Source of the DNA: Rugalucina vietnamica
Lineage: Eukaryota; Mollusca; Bivalvia; Lucinida; Lucinidae
DNA: 64,000 bases
Assembly (NCBI GenBank): GCA_964017185.1
Contig: OZ024870.1
Span: 54,872,312-54,936,311, forward strand
Reading direction: 5' to 3'
Made by a program: the position numbers and the translations under genes. Below the pieces are notes generated by a model. That model did not search any database, was not told the DNA's origin, and saw only the letters and a program-made list of their open reading frames with translations. Below are positions 57,973-64,000 of this stretch, in pieces (position 1 is the first letter of the stretch; each line of letters opens with the position of its first letter).

Positions 57973-58193
57973 TGAGCCATAACATAAGAAAACCAGTTCT
58001 AAACAGGTAGTACATATACCGAGCTGTACATACACACAAGATGGCTGGAGAGTGGAAATTTTGTATTAGGAAGTAGAAGAATTGTACTGTTCGTGTAGCA
58101 AAAAGAAAAAAACGGCGCTGATCAGCTGCGCAGTTACATCTGCACCTTTGTTCTCGCATATGCGAAATGTTGGTTTTCTCATGACGCGGCTCA
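57973..58193. mobile_element. Palindromic MITE family A copy
   Basis: TGAGCCATAACATAAGAAAA to TGACGCGGCTCA, with a GCGCTGATCAGCTGCGCAG hairpin. Blocks I (about 25158) and II (about 48000) read GCTGACATTTT without it. Confidence 0.75.
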
Positions 58194-58663
58194 TTATTAC
58201 TCTAAAGAGAAATGTAATGTTTTAATTCATCATCATTTACCGTTAATGAACCACTGCACGAAACAATGGCCAAGAATTTGTCAGACCTCATTTAAATGAG
58301 CCGCGTGCAATGAATATGTATTTTCTGTAATTCAGGACCAAATGAGACACAGATTACCTGTACGCATAAGAAACTGTCACCCACTGACAAGCTAGGATGA
58401 TTACTATACAATCTTACTGTCGACAACATATTTGCTGGTGAAATGCGCGGCTATGCAGACTGACCAGCAAAGAAAAAATACAAAATGTCTCACAGCCGGT
58501 CTGTAATAATGATTTAGTGCTACAACGAAAATATTAGAAGCAGGAAGTATCATATGGCTGAAGAGCTATTGGTCTTTGAAAATGACGATGCATCATATGG
58601 TTTAGAACGCCAAGAAAGTGTCATGGAAGTAGACACCATAACTCCTAAAAAGGAATTGTTTGA

Positions 58664-58800
58664 ATAAAAACATAGATTGTGCGAGACGGTTCTAACGTGT
58701 ACCCACAATCAATGTTTTTAGCGAATTAAAAGTAACAACATTTTTCCAATGAAATTTTCAGTTCATCTCTATATTTTGCATGGACAAGTTTTTGTAATGG
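58664..58800. mobile_element. MITE family B, short copy
   Basis: ACATAGATTGTGCGAGACGG, TTCTAACGTGTACCCACAAT and the end TTGCATGGACAAGTTTTTGT. The left half is mostly missing. Confidence 0.55.
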
Positions 58801-59139
58801 TTGAAATCTAAAGTCGTGGTCCGCTTCTAGACGGCATGAGAACGGAACTAAACTAAGTGTCCTTTCCATTTCTCCATGATGTCACTGAAGACCCTATTCT
58901 GGCTAAGTCGAGACTTCCATAGTCGCAAAGCCAAGTCTGGTTCGTTCGACTTTTTACGCAGTGGCTCCTTTTGTTTCAATGCGATACTTCTGTTGTGGTT
59001 CTAATTGTTTGATGTTTTGGTGCAGTGTTTGTGCTGCTTCCTGCCTATCTTCGTTTTAGTCAAGTTCGGGTATCTGAGTGGCCGCCGATAGGGAAATAGC
59101 TGCTCGCCCGGCTTACGATATGATTTTTTAGTATAAAGA

Positions 59140-61186
59140 GGTACAAGTAGGCAAAGATCAGGAAAAGGCGCAATCAGAAAAAGATTCCCACTCCAAAAAC
59201 CGAGGTGGGAAAAAACCAAACTAACAAACAGGTACTTATACCATGAAACATATCGTAAGCCGAATGAGCAGCTATTTTCCCAATAGGTGGCCACTCAGTT
59301 ACCTTAACTTAACTAAAAATACGAAAACACACACAAGGCGCCAACAGCACAAAAAATTTTAAACACCAAGACATAAAACAAAAAGAACCACCACAGAAGT
59401 ATCGACTTGGAACGATCAGTAACACAAAGTTACTGGCGGGCTTAAACCGGTTTTACAGGTACCTAACCTCACCCTCAGCTTCTGCAGTGGTTCACAACAT
59501 TTAGTTAGTTCTTCGGTCCTCGTGGTGAATCTCTAACTAGTCAATGAATCATCAAGAACAAACAAATAAATCATGATAAACATCCTGATGAATCAAAAAC
59601 CAGGACTCACAGATTGAGTAAGCTGCCCGACGATGGAGATCCCTGGGCGCCGAATAACCTACTAACTCCGGAGCAAAAGAAAAACACCAGTTGGACCCCG
59701 GTGGGCCAAGCAACAGACAAGAAGCTCCGGCCCCAACCAACTAAAATGAATAGCTTTAAGTCGGGGCCATCATAGAGTCTGACGCCCGACCCACCGGCGT
59801 GCAATTAAAGAAGGCAGCATAGTTATCAACCATGATTGGGTTAAAAACTAAGCATGCAGACTGTCGCATAACATTCAAGTTATAACCTATACGTCTGTAA
59901 CGTGATATGATTTTTCCGAACTGAAGAGAAAAATCATTTATTCCTTTAAGTTTCTTTAATTTGTAAACCAAGTCACCATAAAATTCAGGTTCCGAAAGGC
60001 CCTCACTTAAAAGTGTCTTTAACCCAACATTATATTTGGAAATCAATTCATAGTGTCTACGATAAAATTTAGAAAAGGTTTTTCGAAGTTTATGATACCG
60101 ATAGCCCTGTTGGAGAAGTTTTGCCGTTAAACATTTATTTCGAGCGTTGAAGTCTGTAACATGATTGCAGACTCTAGCAAACCTAATAAGTTGCGAAATG
60201 TATACACCATAAGAAGCACGACGAGGAACGTCACCATCCAAAAAAGGAAGATTTACTATATCAAAATCAAAGTCATCGCGCCTATCATAAATTTTAGAAG
60301 AAACAAATCCATTTGCAACAGAAAGATGTAGATCTAAAAAGGGGGCTTCGGTATCTGAGATATTAGCTTTGTTCAACTGAAGTTCAGGTGGATAAATTTG
60401 ATTGACCATACCTTCAAAATAAGGGTTGTCAATGTTCAAAAGGTCATCGAGGTACCTAGATGTGGAATTAAAAGCCTCGATAACATCAGCTTGATTATCA
60501 TGGTTAAGAGAATCCATGAAATCTCTTTCGTAGCAGTATAAAAATAAATCAGCTACGAGAGGTGCGCAATTTGTACCCATCGGAATTCCAACAATTTGTC
60601 TGTATAACTTGGTCCCAAATCTAATATAAATATTATCAAGGAGATAGGATAAGGCGTCGCACACATTCTGACATGACCAAAGGGTATACCGACTTTGGTC
60701 AGAGGAAGTGAAAAAAGCCTTTCTGTCATTACATGCCAAATAAAGTGAACCATAGTTTTTTAATGCCCTTTTGAAGGTCCACTCTATCAAATCCAGAAGT
60801 TTTTCTTTAATTAGATTATGTGGTAATGTTGTATACAGAGTAGAAAAATCATATGTGGACAAGCTTGTCGCACGGAACCCTCTACACTTCAATTTACTGA
60901 GCACCTCACCAGAATTTTTTATTGACCAAAACCAATTTTTATTTGAAGTTTCATACACTGTCTCACAGTATCTTATAACATGAGATTTGATAGCAGTAAG
61001 ACAAGAAGTTAATAATTTAGAAAGTTCAGTGGTAGTACAAGAGCTAGAATTTGCAATAAATCTAGCTTTGTATGGTCTTTTGTGAAGCTTAGGTAACCAA
61101 TACATCGTAGGAAGTTTGTCTTGGCCTTCATTGACACAAACAGAAAACTTAACAGGTAAATCGTTTAAGTGGGCATTTACTGATTG
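59140..61186 (-). mobile_element. PLE-type retroelement copy, longest in window
   Basis: Contains the RT ORF above plus a 3' untranslated part ending GCCTACTTGTACCTCTTT (- strand). Other copies share the GCCTACTTGTACCTTTT end, which defines the 3' terminus. There is no poly(A) or LTR. The 5' side is cut off near 61190, where unrelated block sequence resumes. Directly adjoining in opposite orientation at 58975-59138 is a diverged 3'-end relative, so two copies meet head to head at their 3' ends. Confidence 0.7.
59756..61177 (-). pseudogene. Penelope-like reverse transcriptase, 5'-truncated ORF
   Basis: Open reading of about 473 residues; the homologous part starts near NAHLNDLPVKFS and an in-frame stop lies upstream at 61187-61189. 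RT motifs in order: LPKLHKRPYKARFI (fingers), STYDFSTLYTTLP (motif A, first catalytic Asp), GIPMGTNCAPLVADLFL (motif B), SRYLDDLLNID (motif C, YLDD) and EAPFLDLHLSV, followed by a C-terminal region with RASYGVYISQLIRFARVC. The LPK-H-K start and the FLD motif after YLDD fit PLE-type RTs better than LTR or LINE RTs. It ends PVGRASDSMMAPT-stop with no GIY-YIG endonuclease visible, so it is an endonuclease-lacking type or uses another ORF. The polymerase core looks intact; the N-terminal part is missing. About 620 bp of 3' non-coding sequence follows, down to 59140. RT call 0.9, PLE assignment about 0.65. Confidence 0.75.
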
Positions 61187-62994
61187 TCAATTTAGTTTCC
61201 CCCAACACACACTCCCCTCGCTCGATTTTTGGAGTAGGAATTTCTTTCCGACCGCGCCATTTCCTGATCATTGTCTACTTTGACCTTACAGCAATGACCG
61301 AAAACATTGCATCTAAAACCATACCATCCTTCAGAAACTTTAAGAGCTTTACTAATAGAGGTTACCCATAGAAACTTTGTATCCTTAATATGGAATCTGC
61401 AATGTTTCAAAACTGGTTGGATTTTGGTTCGAGAACACGTGGCAAGAGAACTTTTATTAAATGTACTGAATCAAACTGAAGAAAATTGAATGTCTAGGAA
61501 CGTTTAAATGCGTGGGATATTCATCAAATTGGAATTTCTTAGAAATTATAGAACTGGAAACGGTATCAATGGAATTAGTGAAGTGTAGATAAGTACAGCA
61601 TTGAATTGCATGAGTCAAAATTTGTAAACGCCCGGTAATGCGCAATCTCTCGACAAAGAATCATAAAGACTTACATTTCCAACGAAGGATGCATCAGTCT
61701 CATTTTCAAACTCGATAGGGGAAATTTTCGATATAAGTTAAAAAAAAAAACTTCTCCACAGAAACTACAAGGGGATTGGAGCCTGTACTTGGTATTATAT
61801 GTTCAGGAAATAAGCCTCCACTACATAAATTGTGCTTTATTCCAGTTTGATAAGAACGCTGGTTGCTATAGCAAGTTTTAGTTCCCATAGAAGTGAAATT
61901 TCTTAAGTCTCATTGGGGATATTTTTCAAACATGCTGATTGAGTAGTTCTCTACGTTTCACATGGCTTTCGTCCCAATCGCTTATTTTAAAGTACACCGG
62001 AGTAAATTTACCCACGTGTGTATTTGGTGCATGCGAATTGGACTTAAGTTTATGACCAGTGTAATTGTATCGCAATTACGTTTAAAGATTTTAACAAGTA
62101 CATTCTGTCATAGCAACGATTTGTTAAATAAAATTAACTTTTTTCTTTTATGAAGGTGTTATACTTCATGCTAAATCAAAGGTGACGCTTCATAGACTAA
62201 CACTTAAATGTTGATTTTTAATATTTTTTTCTCAAATTTCACTGTCTACAAAATATAATATAATAATTTCTCTACATGCATATCTACTAAAGACTAAAAT
62301 GCTGGGTAGATAAAGGACAAACAAACTTTTTTTTTAATTCAGGCATACACATGTAATATGGACATAATATGATAGTGCAAGGTACTATGATGTGACTAAT
62401 GATTTCAGTCTTTCCGATCTGACATACTACACTTTTCTAACAACATAACTTAAAGAGGTTTACATAAGCAAAAAGTAAATAGTTTCACTTCTACAAGAGA
62501 TGCTAATATTACGTAATGGGACTGGCAGAAATAAATCATATTAGTCTGCCATAAACATTTTGTTATAACAGCACCCTCTGTTCCTGTCAAATTCAATTTC
62601 TTTTGCAAAGTATCTGCCAAAGTCCCAGCAAGTCGTCTTGGCATGTTTTCGCAACAAAAACTTTGAAAATATATTGCCAGGAAAATTACATAATTCGTTC
62701 TCTCATTAGAATCGAACGTGTTTGCCAAATGAAACAGCATGAAATCTTAAAAACGTTTACAGGTCTAGAAGAATTTGAAAAACTTATAACCTTCCTTTAA
62801 AAAAACCCTCATGAAATATTGGGGGGAAAAAGACATTTCGTACGAAAGTTAAATAGTTTGGGTTTTCATACGTTTGTAAACAGAAAGTAAAATATCATCA
62901 TTCATGATGCCACTATTAATAAAAGTGGACTAATAAATGATAATGATGGCGGGTCTATTCGTAACGAATAACTTAAAATGTCCGAAAACAAAAT

Positions 62995-63222
62995 CAGGAA
63001 ACCATGCGCATGAAAAGTATGCCCCCTGGAGCCCCAATTTTTGTATATAGTAAAACTGGGGTGTGAAGGGGTATACCATTTGTCTCATTTTTATCCACAA
63101 AATAGATTGTGGATACTCGTGAGAACCGCCTTTGGGGCAAAAATATTAAAACTATCATTTTTTTTTTTATTACGAAAGTTTTCAATTTTTACAATCCGTA
63201 CAAGGTCAAGTTTTCGTAATGA
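62995..63222. mobile_element. MITE family B copy
   Basis: AACCATGCGCATGAAAAGTA through AATAGATTGTGGATACTCGT to CAAGTTTTCGTAATGAAAC. Counterpart of the split copy at 28632-30040. Confidence 0.65.
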
Positions 63223-64000
63223 AACTGGGCAACCGCTACCTTCATATACTCTTGTAAGCATTAATGAATCTCTACATTTATGTGTTTCCAGTATAATTCT
63301 GATAAAGTCTTAATGAGTGCGAACTAAATGAATCCATAAATCTTATGTTCCCATCAGCAGCGCACAAGCTGTCTTGCGACACACCCTCCTGAGAAAACAC
63401 CTACTTCAAATACTTCTGCAACAGTTTTATGTGTCTCTATCCCGAATGAGCCGACTCTCGGAATTTTGACAAACTATCTGCATAAGTATATTCTTCACAC
63501 GACCATGTGCCACCATCTCATCTGTGTTCTTCTGTAACTGCACTTTATACATTTCATGCAGATATTACGATACACAATGATATGCCTGACCACTGCGCTG
63601 ATATGCACCCTTGTATTTGGCTGTGCCTGTCATGTAGATAATAAGTACTGAATTTATGAGCTGGCACAATTTATACCCTTTTTATTGACCCTAAACTGTT
63701 AAGTATTACTTTATGGGGGTTGGTTTCATACCTCAAGCCCGCTTAATTCGTTAAACTTATATTTATGCTACCTGTGCTGAGTTCATTTCAAGAGACTCTC
63801 TGGGAACTTTTCAATACAGCATGAAACCGATATTAACTCTCATAATTATGCATTATTCTTTTTGGGATTTAATTTTGACAACAAGGACTAAGAAACCCTA
63901 CATTTAATGAGAGACTTGATACAGCTGAACAGTTTGCAACAATTTTCACGAGAATCAACTAAGACATAAGGAAGTTATATAAGCTTATAAATTATGTGTG

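Larger units (their letters stand above)
54437..64000. repeat. Block copy III of the triplicated segment, runs off window
   Basis: Starts at the same CTTATCCTGGTTTGACAGCG anchor as copy II and is still collinear with copy I (30,700s) at the window end. Specific insertions: the Tc1/mariner-like element at 55125, PLE copies at 57325 and 59140, and MITE A at 57973. Confidence 0.75.

Noticed and set aside
59585..59620. CTGATGA match as a further hammerhead in the PLE 3' region
   Set aside because: No GAAA and no pairing stems at the required spacing.
59607..59804. 65-residue ORF repeated near 51119 and 32177
   Set aside because: Overlaps the RT stop in another frame; its conservation reflects the PLE DNA copies, not a separate gene.

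Overview
This window is animal nuclear DNA, most likely from a marine bivalve mollusc. It is AT-rich and almost without genes. It carries simple repeats and a tRNA-derived SINE, and is packed with short inverted-repeat elements and with the 'CACCTGAGCCGAAGGCTCA' repeat that I associate with molluscan genomes. No bacterial operon, CRISPR array or rRNA is visible. The species assignment is an inference from repeat style.

Protein coding is confined to three places. (1) A GMC-family oxidoreductase (choline/glucose dehydrogenase-like) lies at 41.5-43.25 kb on the + strand. It is uninterrupted by introns but broken by one clear frameshift and a second probable one. (2) A possible short exon with good splice signals lies just downstream, at 43.34-43.54 kb. 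(3) Penelope-like (PLE-type) reverse-transcriptase remnants occur, the longest on the - strand at 59.8-61.2 kb, with many truncated relatives elsewhere.

The most notable content is a set of tandem 374-bp units (18.06-18.60 kb and 25.93-27.05 kb), each with a type I hammerhead self-cleaving ribozyme fold. A second, related family of about 352 bp carries the ribozyme on the - strand (47.04-47.59 kb, with single copies at 3.8 and 38.5 kb). These match the architecture of retrozymes: non-autonomous, ribozyme-bearing circular-RNA retroelements thought to use PLE machinery. The two families share a central domain, and their ribozyme stems show compensatory base changes.

Layout. 0-3.5 kb: MITE-rich, with a 1.48-kb TIR element inserted in a block whose empty relative is at 20.3-20.9 kb. 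6.2-7.0 kb: foldback element with a nested MITE. 9.8-10.3 kb: miniature LTR retrotransposon (TRIM) with a tRNA-Leu primer site and a 4-bp target duplication. 10.3-12.3 kb: element with four tandem units of about 455 bp. 14-16 kb: nested inverted-repeat elements. 16.4-17.4 kb: degenerate GACA/AGGT array. 18-19.2 kb: retrozyme and MITE cluster. 19.4-20.0 kb: foldback with RFX-type X-boxes. 23.8-31.9, 44.2-52.1 and 54.4-64.0 kb: three diverged copies of one 8-10 kb block. 33-38 kb: mostly unremarkable AT-rich DNA. 38-41 kb: MITEs, a SINE and PLE remnants.

The three block copies act as a natural comparison. Many elements present in one copy are absent from another, giving empty-site evidence that retrozymes, PLE fragments and MITEs really moved. 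Identities and copy boundaries were judged by eye and are approximate.
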